Of a stretch of 10,945 nt of DNA, positions 1-8,168 are shown piece after piece. The position numbers were made by a program, and so were the translations under genes. Each line of letters starts with the position of its first letter. Within the stretch, counting starts at the first letter, position 1. Location: positions 1-10,945 of the forward strand of contig JAXHVA010000124.1 in the NCBI GenBank assembly GCA_034189035.1, read 5' to 3'. The notes under the pieces are model-generated. The model did not search any database, had not been told where the DNA came from, and saw nothing but the letters and a program-made list of their open reading frames with translations. The stretch comes from JAUXFK01 sp034189035. GTDB taxonomy: Bacteria > Desulfobacterota > UBA8473.

Positions 1-91
1 ATAATATCCCTATTGGATCTCTTGAGACGATTCCAGCAATCATAGTAAATAGAACGACTATAGCCCAATATCTCACATGCCAAATTGACAT
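1..91 (-). CDS. N-terminus of an unidentified membrane protein (runs off the window)
   Basis: Reading leftwards from an ATG at 91-89, 30 codons stay open to the window edge. The peptide begins MSIWHVRYWAIVVLFTMIAG and continues with VSRDPIGIL. This is a short polar start followed by one hydrophobic stretch of about 14 residues (roughly 9-22), so it looks like an N-terminal membrane anchor or the first membrane segment of a larger protein. A weak purine-rich stretch (GAAGAG) lies about 7 nt upstream. The tiny reading frame ending at 96 lies immediately before it, which would allow translational coupling. I do not recognise the family. An exosortase-system EpsI-like protein is a guess from general shape only. 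The call rests on open frame, hydrophobic pattern and divergent orientation to zapB; the fragment is too short for firm identification. Confidence 0.4.
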   Translation of the reverse strand, partial: MSIWHVRYWAIVVLFTMIAGIVSRDPIGIL

Positions 92-95
92 TTTT

Positions 96-188
96 TTACT
101 CTTCAGCTTTGAAGAAAAGAGTGACTTTCTTACGAATTTCAATATTACGATTGTATCTCATTTGCTCTTTTACTCTACTTTTTCACAT
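96..188 (-). other. possible tiny ORF, disrupted at its start, upstream of the minus-strand membrane gene
   Basis: On the minus strand a near-perfect Shine-Dalgarno (AGGAGG, 200-195) sits 6 nt before an ATG at 188-186, but the next codon is TGA. The same frame is then open to a TAA at 98-96. An internal ATG at 161 would give a 21-residue basic peptide beginning MRYNRNIEIRKK. A GTG at 186-184 with 8-nt spacing gives only three codons before TAG; one inserted base there would explain the break. The stop is 4 nt from the next ATG, as in coupled genes. This may be a leader peptide, a broken small gene, or a 5' leader with fortuitous codons. No function is proposed. Confidence 0.2.
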
Positions 189-232
189 AGGCACCCTCCT
201 GACTTCTGGTATTGTTAATGTTTGAAAAGTAG

Positions 233-238
233 ATTATA
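233..238 (-). promoter_or_regulatory. possible -10 element for the minus-strand transcript
   Basis: The minus strand reads TATAAT here, about 33 nt upstream of the strong Shine-Dalgarno at 200-195, a reasonable position for a start of transcription serving the leftward gene. No good -35 hexamer is present 16-18 nt upstream, so this is a weak call. Confidence 0.3.
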
Positions 239-395
239 CACCTTTTTGCCGGGACCTCGCCTCTCTTTTTTTGCAAAATGATGGATACCTCTTATTGAGT
301 TACACTCATTCTCATAATTACTACTACACATGATATCAATCAATACCTAGTGTATGAATTGTATTTGGCCATTATAGCCGACCCTAATAAATAAC
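239..395. other. intergenic stretch with no recognisable gene
   Basis: This is the central part of the divergent intergenic region between the leftward gene and zapB. No reading frame of useful length, tRNA or known riboswitch motif is visible. A 10-bp palindrome TTTTGCAAAA lies at 269-278. I see nothing else with support before the zapB promoter. Confidence 0.5.
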
Positions 396-424
396 TTGAC
401 TTTTTAAATAAAACTATTTAAATT
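396..424 (+). promoter_or_regulatory. probable sigma70-type promoter of zapB-zapA
   Basis: A strong -35 hexamer TTGACT (396-401) is followed after 16-17 nt by a weak -10 (TTAAAT at 418-423 or TAAATT at 419-424). It lies about 75 nt upstream of the zapB start and nothing better is present in between. The spacer and -10 are covered by a perfect 8-bp inverted repeat with a 4-nt loop (403-410 and 415-422). Confidence 0.5.
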
Positions 425-499
425 GAAGTTATTAATACTTCGAAAGCCTTATTAAGTCCAATTCTTTACTATTCATATAGTAGTTTCTAAAATTATGCA

Positions 500-730
500 A
501 TGAATTTACATAATTTTAAACAACTGGAAGATAAAATAAATAGGTTAATAGAACAAAACGCCTCTTTGAAAGAACAGAATAAGGATTTCTTGGTAAAATT
601 AGGCAAAATGGACCAAGACATACAAAAACTAAACGATAATATGAAAAAACTTTATGAAGAAAGAAACCTAGTATACGCCAAAGTAGCTGATATAATAGGA
701 AGATTAGAAGGAATAGACTTATCCGATTAG
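500..730 (+). CDS. zapB: cell division protein ZapB-like coiled coil
   Basis: This 76-residue protein is almost entirely predicted coiled coil, rich in Leu, Ile, Lys, Glu, Asn and Gln with heptad spacing (for example LEDKINRLIEQNASLKEQN at residues 9-27), ending in a short IIGRLEGIDL tail. That length, composition and tail match the ZapB/DUF904 family, whose members in deltaproteobacteria commonly precede zapA. ZapB is a cytoplasmic Z-ring stabiliser that bridges ZapA-FtsZ to other division factors. The ATG at 500 is the only sensible start in the frame, although no clear Shine-Dalgarno precedes it; an ATG at 494 is out of frame and stops at once. The stop is 14 nt before zapA, so the two are almost certainly co-transcribed. 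Family membership rests on coiled-coil character and context, because sequence conservation in ZapB is low. Confidence 0.75.
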   Translation: MNLHNFKQLEDKINRLIEQNASLKEQNKDFLVKLGKMDQDIQKLNDNMKKLYEERNLVYAKVADIIGRLEGIDLSD

Positions 731-744
731 CAAGAGAGGATACT

Positions 745-1050
745 TTGAAAAGAAACATCGATATAGATATTCTTGGGCACAAATATACTATAAAAAGTGA
801 TGAACAAGAAGATCACGTATTTAATATAGTATATTATCTAAACGAAAAGATAGAAGAAGTTTTACGTACTACCAAAACAGTTGATACACTTAATGTATTA
901 TTACTAGCAGCTCTCAATATTGCTGGTGAGCTCTTTCGCTTAAAGGATGAAGAGGCAGAACTTCACAGGCAGATTGAAAATACATCACAGCGTTTAATCA
1001 CTTTTATTGACTCTCAGATTGAAGATATAGAAATTCAATTGGCTAAGTAG
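745..1050 (+). CDS. zapA: cell division protein ZapA
   Basis: This 101-residue protein has the ZapA layout: an N-terminal head with the beta strand pattern IDIDILGHKYTIKSD (residues 5-19), a helix (NIVYYLNEKIEEV, about 27-39), then a long helix starting DTLNVLLLAALNIAGELFRL (about 47-66) that forms the dimer/tetramer coiled coil and runs to the C-terminus. ZapA binds FtsZ in the cytoplasm and cross-links protofilaments in the Z-ring. The length is typical of the family. The start is a TTG at 745, supported by the purine-rich site GAGAGGA (734-740) 4 nt upstream; no ATG or GTG is available near the family's usual N-terminus. It follows zapB by 14 nt and is followed by the 6S RNA gene, as in many proteobacteria. 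Confidence 0.9.
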   Translation: MKRNIDIDILGHKYTIKSDEQEDHVFNIVYYLNEKIEEVLRTTKTVDTLNVLLLAALNIAGELFRLKDEEAELHRQIENTSQRLITFIDSQIEDIEIQLAK

Positions 1051-1091
1051 TGTCCATTCCAAATGCATAAAATTAAAGACAAGTAATTAAA

Positions 1092-1280
1092 GCGAATACC
1101 CCCTGCTTTGTTCGTGTTTAATAGATAATTTTGAGCCAACATAAAAAAATAGGGAGCTGTCCCTTACTGTGTAAGGCAAGCCCCTTCGAGTGGAAGTCTA
1201 AAGCAGTAAAATAGCACCCACCTAATTCAATTAGGTTCAAAATAACTGTTTTCACGGCATTTAAGCGGGGGGCCTAATCC
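1092..1280 (+). ncRNA. ssrS: 6S RNA
   Basis: 6S RNA binds sigma70-RNA polymerase by mimicking an open promoter and is released by making product RNA. Position right after zapA matches the common ssrS locus. The closing stem pairs 1099-1108 (CCCCCTGCTT) with 1263-1272 (AAGCGGGGGG). The 5' half carries TTGTTCG (1107-1113) and TTGAGCCAACA (1131-1141), which match the TGTTCG and TGAGCC elements of E. coli 6S. The 3' half has the hairpin CCTAATT-C-AATTAGG (1221-1235) followed by GTTCAAAATAACTG and CACGGCAT, corresponding to the E. coli ACCTTGAACC...GGTTACAGCC...GGCAT segment. Local hairpins at 1151-1164 (AGGGA/TCCCT) and 1163-1175 (CTTAC/GTAAG) fall in the apical half. Length of about 185-190 nt is normal. 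Exact ends are estimated from the terminal stem. Confidence 0.85.
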
Positions 1281-1285
1281 CTTCT

Positions 1286-2208
1286 TATATTTGAAAATAT
1301 TTTCAATTTAATACCCAGTCCATTTATGAATGAGGGTAGACAGCAATAACGTTTTAAGTGTTCATCCAAAAGACATGCAACTTGTTCAAGATCAATTAAG
1401 GGAATAATTTTAACCGGAGAAAATCATATTCTCCTTACAGGATCTCCATGGAGGTTGGAAAAGCAGAATTTCACAGGGTGAGAGGAATATAAAGGACTGT
1501 TTCATGGATTAAAATACGAGACCATAGCGAGATTAGGCAAAATAGCCTTTAATATGGACACTACAAGCAAGTGCCATTAAAAAGAGTGTTGGACAATACA
1601 TTTAAAAAGATATCGCTTCGTTTAATAATAGAAAACAATCTTTTAATAACAACAAAAGTTAAGGGAACTTTTGATTAAAGATTAATAATCTGACTTAACT
1701 AAATGACGCGTAAAGGTAGAACACAAAATGGGTCTATATACTGTGAACCACTCTTTAGTACATGAAATCCAAAATCGGCGTTAAGATATATCAAAAAAAC
1801 AAAAGTGACCATTGAATAGTTTTTTTGAACTCAAAGTTGTATTAGATATCTTCAATTATTAAACGAAGTCTTTTGTTTCACCGAACCTTACCTATTCCAA
1901 CCTCTTTTTTCATCAAATACTGTAACTATTATTGGCTATTCTTTTCGTAGACACCGAACATACGAAAGTTCCTTTTAATCAATAGAGAGGTCTCCATTGA
2001 ACAAAGGTATATCAAAAACTACGCCATAAAGAAAAATGGAATTTTATCAGAATGAACATAAACAATTCTCTCATGCTGGATATTATACAAATAATCAGTG
2101 TCCATCCAGAGATGAGTAATACTATTCTCAATTAAAGAAAGTAAAGAGTGTTAAAGATTTCAGACAAACATAAGGGATTTGGCCAACGACCCTAAACAAA
2201 AATAATAT
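1286..2208. other. 0.9-kb gene-free stretch between 6S RNA and rny
   Basis: No frame exceeds a few dozen codons on either strand and no tRNA or known riboswitch is recognisable. A perfect AT-rich palindrome TTGAAAATATTTTCAA (1291-1306) follows the 6S gene and could be a weak 3'-end signal. Further small stems occur at 1416-1434 (GGAGAA/TTCTCC), 1653-1673 (CAAAAGTT/AACTTTTG, loop AAGGG) and 1679-1691 (AGATTA/TAATCT), plus the palindrome CTCCATGGAG at 1444-1453. Two stop-interrupted frames look faintly protein-like: 1330-1504, which starts ATG and contains VHPKDMQLVQDQLRE, and 1571-1676, which contains VPLKRVLDNTFKKISLRL. They could be remnants of a decayed gene. In some relatives fau (5-formyl-THF cyclo-ligase) lies here, but I see none of its motifs. 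Confidence 0.5.
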
Positions 2209-2215
2209 GGGGAGG
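2209..2215 (+). promoter_or_regulatory. Shine-Dalgarno that sets the rny start
   Basis: GGGGAGG here is complementary to the CCTCC at the 16S 3' end. It overlaps the GTG at 2215-2217, which therefore cannot be the start it serves. The next in-frame initiation codon is TTG at 2227, 11 nt downstream, slightly long but usable. Confidence 0.6.
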
Positions 2216-2226
2216 TGCTATATACA

Positions 2227-3792
2227 TTGGAAAAACCTTTGGAATTGATAATATACTTTTCGTTAATACTCTGCGTTGGTGCACTACTCGGTTTTTTCCT
2301 CTATAAAAAGATCGCAGAAGGAAGAATAAAACTCGCAGAAAACGCTGCTAAAAAGATGCTTGAAGAAGCAAAAAAAGAGGCTAAGAACATTAAAAAAGAG
2401 GCTACACTTCAAGCCAAGGACGATCTTTACCAAGCAAAGGCCGAATTTGAAAAAGAGACGAAAGAAAGAAGGTCTGAACTCCAAAAGTTAGAAAGAAGAC
2501 TAACGCAAAAAGAAGAGCATCTTGATAAAAAAGTGGACTTGCTCGATCAGAAAGAGACTAATATTTCAAAAAGGCAAGGAAATCTGTCCCAACAAGAAAA
2601 AGAGATATCAGAAAAGGAAAGGAAATACAACTCTTTAATAAAGAAGCAATTGGAACTATTAGAAAGAACAGCAGAGATGTCAGCTGAAGAAGCCAAGAAA
2701 AATTTAATAGAACTAATGATAAACGATGCAAAACATGAGTCAGCTAAAAAGATTAAGAGAATTGAGGATGAAACCAAAGAAAAGGCTGATAAGCAGGCAA
2801 AAGAAATCATTTCCCTTGCAATCGAAAGGTATGCTGCTGATTGTGTTGTTGAAAGAACGGTCTCAGTCGTTCACCTTCCCAATGATGAGATGAAAGGACG
2901 AATAATTGGGAGGGAGGGGAGAAATATCCGTGCGATTGAAGCAGCCACAGGGGTTGATCTAATCATTGACGATACACCTGAAGCGGTGATACTCTCAGGG
3001 TATAACCCTATTAGGAGAGAAATAGCTAAAATCTCTTTACAAAAGCTCATAAATGATGGAAGGATCCACCCTGGCAGAATAGAAGAGATTGTAGGAAAAG
3101 TCGAAGAAGAAATGAAAAAATCGATTCGGGAAGCAGGAGAACAGGCCACCTTCGATATTGGTGTACATAGTATCCATTCCGAATTGGTAAAACTTATTGG
3201 AAAGTTAAAATATAGAACCAGCTTCGCTCAAAATGTATTCCAACACTCTTTAGAAGTGGCGTATATTTGCGGAATACTGGCATCAGAACTAAGGATAAAT
3301 ATTAAACAGGCAAAAAGGGCTGGCCTTCTTCACGACATTGGCAAGGCAGTAGATCATGAAGAAGAAGGTTCTCACGCAATTATTGGTGCGAATCTCGCTA
3401 AGAAATATGGAGAGTCCCAAGAGATTATACATGCGATAGCAGCACATCACAGTGACGAAGTTCCTAATTCTATTTTAGCAATCCTGGTTCAAGCAGCAGA
3501 TACTCTATCAGCTGCGAGACCAGGAGCACGAAAGGAAATGCTTGAAACATATGTAAGACGGCTAGAGGATTTAGAGAAGATCGCAAGTTCATTTGCTGGA
3601 GTAAATAAATCATATGCTGTTCAAGCTGGGCGAGAAGTGAGAATAATGGTAGAGAGCTTGAAAATATCGGATGAAGACTCGATTATACTCTCTAGAGATA
3701 TAGCAAAAACAATTGAAAACAAACTGAGTTATCCTGGGCAGATTAAAATTACTGTTATAAGAGAAACCAGGGCCATTGAATATGCAAAATAA
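2227..3792 (+). CDS. rny: ribonuclease Y, membrane-anchored endoribonuclease
   Basis: RNase Y starts mRNA decay by endonucleolytic cleavage at the inner face of the membrane. From the TTG at 2227 the protein has 521 residues, against 520 in B. subtilis. Order: one transmembrane helix (about 7-26), a highly charged coiled coil (about 27-195), a KH RNA-binding domain with GRIIGREGRNIR (224-235), then an HD domain with HSLEVA (His340), LLHDIGKA (His369-Asp370), SHAIIGA (His383), AAHHSDE (His407-His408) and Asp425, so the metal-binding set looks complete. The closing EVRIMV segment and ITVIRETRAIEYAK tail are typical of the family. A GTG at 2215 would add four residues but overlaps the Shine-Dalgarno. 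The stop lies 15 nt before ymdB, and the rny-ymdB pair is conserved widely, implying co-transcription. No clear promoter is visible just upstream. Confidence 0.95.
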   Translation: MEKPLELIIYFSLILCVGALLGFFLYKKIAEGRIKLAENAAKKMLEEAKKEAKNIKKEATLQAKDDLYQAKAEFEKETKERRSELQKLERRLTQKEEHLDKKVDLLDQKETNISKRQGNLSQQEKEISEKERKYNSLIKKQLELLERTAEMSAEEAKKNLIELMINDAKHESAKKIKRIEDETKEKADKQAKEIISLAIERYAADCVVERTVSVVHLPNDEMKGRIIGREGRNIRAIEAATGVDLIIDDTPEAVILSGYNPIRREIAKISLQKLINDGRIHPGRIEEIVGKVEEEMKKSIREAGEQATFDIGVHSIHSELVKLIGKLKYRTSFAQNVFQHSLEVAYICGILASELRINIKQAKRAGLLHDIGKAVDHEEEGSHAIIGANLAKKYGESQEIIHAIAAHHSDEVPNSILAILVQAADTLSAARPGARKEMLETYVRRLEDLEKIASSFAGVNKSYAVQAGREVRIMVESLKISDEDSIILSRDIAKTIENKLSYPGQIKITVIRETRAIEYAK

Positions 3793-3807
3793 CGGGTAGC
3801 TAATCCT

Positions 3808-4590
3808 TTGAAGATTCTATTTATCGGAGACATAGTTGGTAAGCCAGGAAGACGTGCTGTTTTAAAACTTCTAGCCTATATTAAAAACTCATACCAAATC
3901 GATTTCGTAATTGCAAATGCAGAAAATGCTTCAGGTGGTTTTGGGGTGACTCGAGATGTTCTTAGAGAATTATTCGACTATGGAATAGACATTTTAACAT
4001 CAGGCAACCATATATGGGATAAGGGCGAGATTATTCCAAAGTTAGATGAAGAGAAGTATTTACTGCGTCCAGCCAACTATCCCATTGAAAATCCTGGGAC
4101 CGGTAGTGCCATTTTTCAAACTGAAGCTGGTGAAAATATAGGTGTTTTAAATCTATTGGGAAGAGTATTTATGAATAGTATAGACTGTCCTTTTAAAACT
4201 GCTATTAAGGAAGTCAAAAAATTAAAGGCCAAAACCAATGTTATCGTTATAGACATCCATGCTGAAGCCACCTCTGAAAAGATGGCTTTGGGATGGTTTT
4301 TTGATGGGAAAGTCAGTGCAATTATTGGAACCCATACCCATATCCAAACTGCAGATGAAAGGGTTTTACCTGAAGGAACCGCATATATTACAGATGTCGG
4401 GATGACCGGCGCTATGGACTCTGTAATAGGCATGAATAAAGATATTATAATCGAACGCTTTTTTACTCAGAGACCACATAAGTTTAAAGTAGCTAAAAGA
4501 GATATTCAGCTTAACGCTGTTATAATAGATATCAATCCGAAAACAGGGAAAAGCAATAGCATTCAAAGATTAAAAATGAACCTCTGTTAA
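3808..4590 (+). CDS. ymdB: YmdB-family metallophosphoesterase (2',3'-cyclic nucleotide phosphodiesterase)
   Basis: This 260-residue cytoplasmic protein belongs to the TIGR00282/YmdB metallophosphoesterase family. All expected dinuclear-metal ligands are in place: Asp8 in FIGDIVGKPGR, Glu39-Asn40 in NAENASGG, Asn67-His68 in SGNHIWDKGE, His151 in DIHAEATSEK, and His176 and His178 in GTHTHIQTADE. In B. subtilis YmdB hydrolyses cyclic nucleotides and affects biofilm and motility gene expression; it is repeatedly found next to rny, which suggests a shared role in RNA metabolism. Length agrees with the family (about 260-265). The TTG at 3808 is chosen because the family starts directly at the KILFIGD beta strand; the Shine-Dalgarno is weak (GGGTAG about 8 nt upstream), so translation may be coupled to rny, whose stop is 15 nt away. 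Confidence 0.93.
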   Translation: MKILFIGDIVGKPGRRAVLKLLAYIKNSYQIDFVIANAENASGGFGVTRDVLRELFDYGIDILTSGNHIWDKGEIIPKLDEEKYLLRPANYPIENPGTGSAIFQTEAGENIGVLNLLGRVFMNSIDCPFKTAIKEVKKLKAKTNVIVIDIHAEATSEKMALGWFFDGKVSAIIGTHTHIQTADERVLPEGTAYITDVGMTGAMDSVIGMNKDIIIERFFTQRPHKFKVAKRDIQLNAVIIDINPKTGKSNSIQRLKMNLC

Positions 4591-4674
4591 ACCGTCTTTT
4601 TTAATATAAGAAAAATCTCCTTTTAATAGTTATTTAAATTTGTCAAGAATCTCGAATCAATAAGAAAGATTAAG

Positions 4675-5901
4675 ATGCATATAGATCAGCAATTAGAAAT
4701 AATCAAAAGAGGAACCGTTGAGATACTCATTGAGGACGAGTTGGCCAGGAAGCTCTATAATTCTAAAAAAAATGGGACTTCTCTTAGGATTAAAGCCGGT
4801 TTTGATCCTACTGCCCCAGACCTTCATCTGGGACATACTGTAGTAATACAGAAGATGAAACAGTTTCAAGATTTAGGACATGATGTTATATTCTTGATCG
4901 GAGATTTTACAGGGATGATCGGAGATCCTTCTGGAAAATCAGAAGCAAGGAAGGCCTTATCTAATAAAGATGTTCTCTTAAATGCACAAACATATAAAAG
5001 ACAAATATTTAAAATACTTAGTCCTCAAAAAACTCGAGTCGTCTTTAACAGTAAGTGGATGGGAAAAATGTCATCAATTGAGTTGATAAAACTCTGTGCT
5101 CAATATACGGTTGCAAGGATTCTTGAAAGGGACGATTTCCAAAAAAGGTATAATAACAATCAACCAATAAGCATACATGAATTTATTTATCCTCTTATCC
5201 AGGGGTATGACTCTGTAGCTTTGAACGCGGATATCGAACTTGGAGGGACCGACCAAAAGTTTAACCTGCTTGTGGGCAGAGAGATTCAAAAGGCCTATTT
5301 ACAAAAACCTCAGGTAATTATTACTATGCCTATTATAGAAGGACTCGATGGAGTGAACAAGATGAGCAAAACGCTCAACAATTATATAGGTATTGACGAG
5401 TCTCCCCAAGAGATATTTGGGAAAATCATGTCGATTTCTGACGACCTCATGCTAACATACTATAAACTCATCAGTAACACCTCCATTAAAGACTTAAATT
5501 TACTTAAGGAGAATTTAAAGATCGGTAAAGAACACCCAAAGGAAGCGAAAAAAAAATTGGCTATGGAAATAGTTGAGCGATTTCATAGTAAAGAGGAGGC
5601 TATTAAAGCAGCAGAAGAATTTGACCTCATCTTTAAGTTAAAAAAGACCCCTCAGAATATTGAAGAAAAAACAATATGTTGGGAGGAAGAAAAGATATGG
5701 TTACCCCGTCTTATAACTATGTGTTCTGATGTTATCAAAAGCAATTCCGAATCAAAACGACTTATAAAACAAGGAGGGGTTCATATTAATAAAGAGAAAG
5801 TAATCGATGAAAACTTAGAGATACCTACGAATAGAGAGTATATATTAAAAATAGGTAAAAGGGAATTTAAGAAAGTAAAAATTCTAAAAACTCAACCATG
5901 A
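4675..5901 (+). CDS. tyrS: tyrosyl-tRNA synthetase
   Basis: TyrRS attaches tyrosine to tRNA-Tyr in the cytoplasm in two ATP-dependent steps. The 408-residue protein is a complete class I enzyme: the HIGH-type motif HLGH (51-54) follows KAGFDPTAPDL; IGDFTGMIGDPSGKS (about 76-90) forms part of the Rossmann fold; Tyr178-Asp179 (QGYDS) and GGTDQ (Asp193-Gln194) line the tyrosine pocket; KMSKT is at 229-233; and a C-terminal S4-type RNA-binding domain (about 345-405) contains RLIKQGGVHIN. Length is normal for this type (about 400-420). The ATG at 4675 has only a modest purine stretch (AAGAAAG) before it. It lies 84 nt after ymdB with no clear terminator between, so read-through is likely; no T-box leader fits in the gap. 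The gene ends in TGA, supporting the standard code. Confidence 0.96.
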   Translation: MHIDQQLEIIKRGTVEILIEDELARKLYNSKKNGTSLRIKAGFDPTAPDLHLGHTVVIQKMKQFQDLGHDVIFLIGDFTGMIGDPSGKSEARKALSNKDVLLNAQTYKRQIFKILSPQKTRVVFNSKWMGKMSSIELIKLCAQYTVARILERDDFQKRYNNNQPISIHEFIYPLIQGYDSVALNADIELGGTDQKFNLLVGREIQKAYLQKPQVIITMPIIEGLDGVNKMSKTLNNYIGIDESPQEIFGKIMSISDDLMLTYYKLISNTSIKDLNLLKENLKIGKEHPKEAKKKLAMEIVERFHSKEEAIKAAEEFDLIFKLKKTPQNIEEKTICWEEEKIWLPRLITMCSDVIKSNSESKRLIKQGGVHINKEKVIDENLEIPTNREYILKIGKREFKKVKILKTQP

Positions 5902-6109
5902 AGGCCCTATATATTTAAACGGATATATCTTTCTTATATCGATCAAACTGAATTATTTTTTTATGATTATTGATTTCATTCTAACAATTAAGAGACGTCG
6001 TTTTGAATAACTACCTAATTATGCAGGAATTTAATAACTTAACATGTAACTTCTTTTATTCGCAGCAAACACAATCTGCATTTATTTTTCAAAAGTTCTA
6101 CTTTTTTAC
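5902..6109. other. tyrS-rrn intergenic stretch, no gene seen
   Basis: About 200 AT-rich bases without a usable reading frame. A small AT-only stem (GATATA at 5922-5927 with TATATC at 5935-5940) follows tyrS but lacks GC pairs and a U-run, so it is not a convincing terminator. The final part just before the rRNA promoter is rich in A and T runs, compatible with an UP element. Confidence 0.5.
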
Positions 6110-6138
6110 TTGACAATTAAATATAAATCTAATATAAC
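6110..6138 (+). promoter_or_regulatory. rrn operon promoter
   Basis: A perfect -35 hexamer TTGACA (6110-6115) and -10 TATAAC (6133-6138) are separated by exactly 17 nt, with T- and A-rich sequence directly upstream as expected for an UP element. Transcription would start near 6145, giving a leader of about 110 nt before the 16S gene. Confidence 0.85.
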
Positions 6139-6158
6139 TATTCTATACTTTGTTAGTT

Positions 6159-6172
6159 GATCTTTGAAAACT
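6159..6172 (+). promoter_or_regulatory. boxA-like antitermination element, 16S leader
   Basis: GATCTTTGAAAACT resembles the TGTTCTTTGAAAACT boxA of Gram-positive rrn operons. Nearly the same text (GTTCTTTGAAAATT) recurs just before 23S at 8169. BoxA in rrn leaders recruits Nus factors that prevent Rho and intrinsic termination. Confidence 0.5.
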
Positions 6173-6182
6173 AAATAGTAGG
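6167..6182 (+). repeat. 5' arm of the 16S precursor processing stem
   Basis: AAAACTAAATAGTAGG is the exact reverse complement of 7886-7901 beyond the 16S 3' end. The two arms would form a perfect 16-bp helix that loops out 16S, the usual RNase III cleavage target in rRNA maturation. Confidence 0.85.
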
Positions 6183-6197
6183 TTTTAAAGCTTTGTG

Positions 6198-6210
6198 GGC
6201 TCTTTATTAA
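6198..6210 (+). promoter_or_regulatory. second boxA-like element, 16S leader
   Basis: GGCTCTTTATTAA resembles the E. coli boxA TGCTCTTTAACA. It lies directly before the terminator-like hairpin at 6211-6239, the place where an antitermination signal would be needed. Confidence 0.45.
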
Positions 6211-6250
6211 AAGGAGATTTGGCTAGAACAAATCTCCTTATGTTTTTATT
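6211..6250 (+). terminator. terminator-like hairpin just before 16S (possible attenuator)
   Basis: AAGGAGATTTG (6211-6221) pairs perfectly with CAAATCTCCTT (6229-6239) around a 7-nt loop, and is followed by ATGTTTTTATTTTT. An 11-bp stem plus a T-rich tail is the form of an intrinsic terminator, although the stem is only moderately GC-rich and the T-tract is interrupted. Since functional rRNA lies directly downstream, it would have to be inefficient, antiterminated, or only a processing hairpin. Confidence 0.4.
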
Positions 6251-6252
6251 TT

Positions 6253-7852
<1,600 letters not shown>

Positions 7853-7885
7853 AAAAATTTCCTAGGTTAATCCCAAAGCAAACAG

Positions 7886-7901
7886 CCTACTATTTAGTTT
7901 T
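7886..7901 (+). repeat. 3' arm of the 16S precursor processing stem
   Basis: CCTACTATTTAGTTTT is the exact reverse complement of 6167-6182 in the leader, closing the helix around 16S about 64 nt after its 3' end. Confidence 0.85.
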
Positions 7902-7949
7902 AAGAGATTAACAAGCCAGCTATGATCATTTACAATAAATGGTCAAAGC

Positions 7950-8026
<77 letters not shown>

Positions 8027-8055
8027 ATTAAAAGATTAGAATACTCAACTATACT

Positions 8056-8131
8056 GGGGGTATAGCTCAGTTGGGAGAGCACCTGCCTTGCACGCAGGGG
8101 GTCAGCGGTTCGAGCCCGCTTACCTCCACCA
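8056..8131 (+). tRNA. tRNA-Ala (anticodon TGC)
   Basis: This 76-nt tRNA has the acceptor stem GGGGGTA with TACCTCC, including one G-U pair; the D-arm text AGCTCAGTTGGGAGAGC; an anticodon stem CCTGC/GCAGG with TGC at 8089-8091; a T-arm with GTTCGAGC; and an encoded CCA end (8129-8131). The alanine identity pair G3-U70 is present. It follows tRNA-Ile by 29 nt and precedes 23S by 65 nt. Confidence 0.97.
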
Positions 8132-8168
8132 AAGGGAAATAAAAAAATTATATAAAAACTTTTTAAAC

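Noticed and set aside
2179..2208. TTGGCC with TAATAT as an rny promoter
   Set aside because: The spacing is 18 nt, but transcription would start in the Shine-Dalgarno, making a useful mRNA unlikely.
1286..2208. fau (5-formyltetrahydrofolate cyclo-ligase) remnant after 6S RNA
   Set aside because: The locus fits, but none of the family's motifs could be read in any frame.
2215..2226. GTG at 2215 as the rny start
   Set aside because: It overlaps the Shine-Dalgarno GGGGAGG, leaving no ribosome binding site upstream; TTG at 2227 gives the family's usual length.
2284..3149. Minus-strand frames opposite rny
   Set aside because: Ser/Phe/Leu-rich shadows of the Lys/Glu-rich coiled coil and following domains of rny.
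4591..4674. Terminator or T-box leader between ymdB and tyrS
   Set aside because: The 84-nt gap is too short for a T-box and shows no GC-rich stem before its T-runs.
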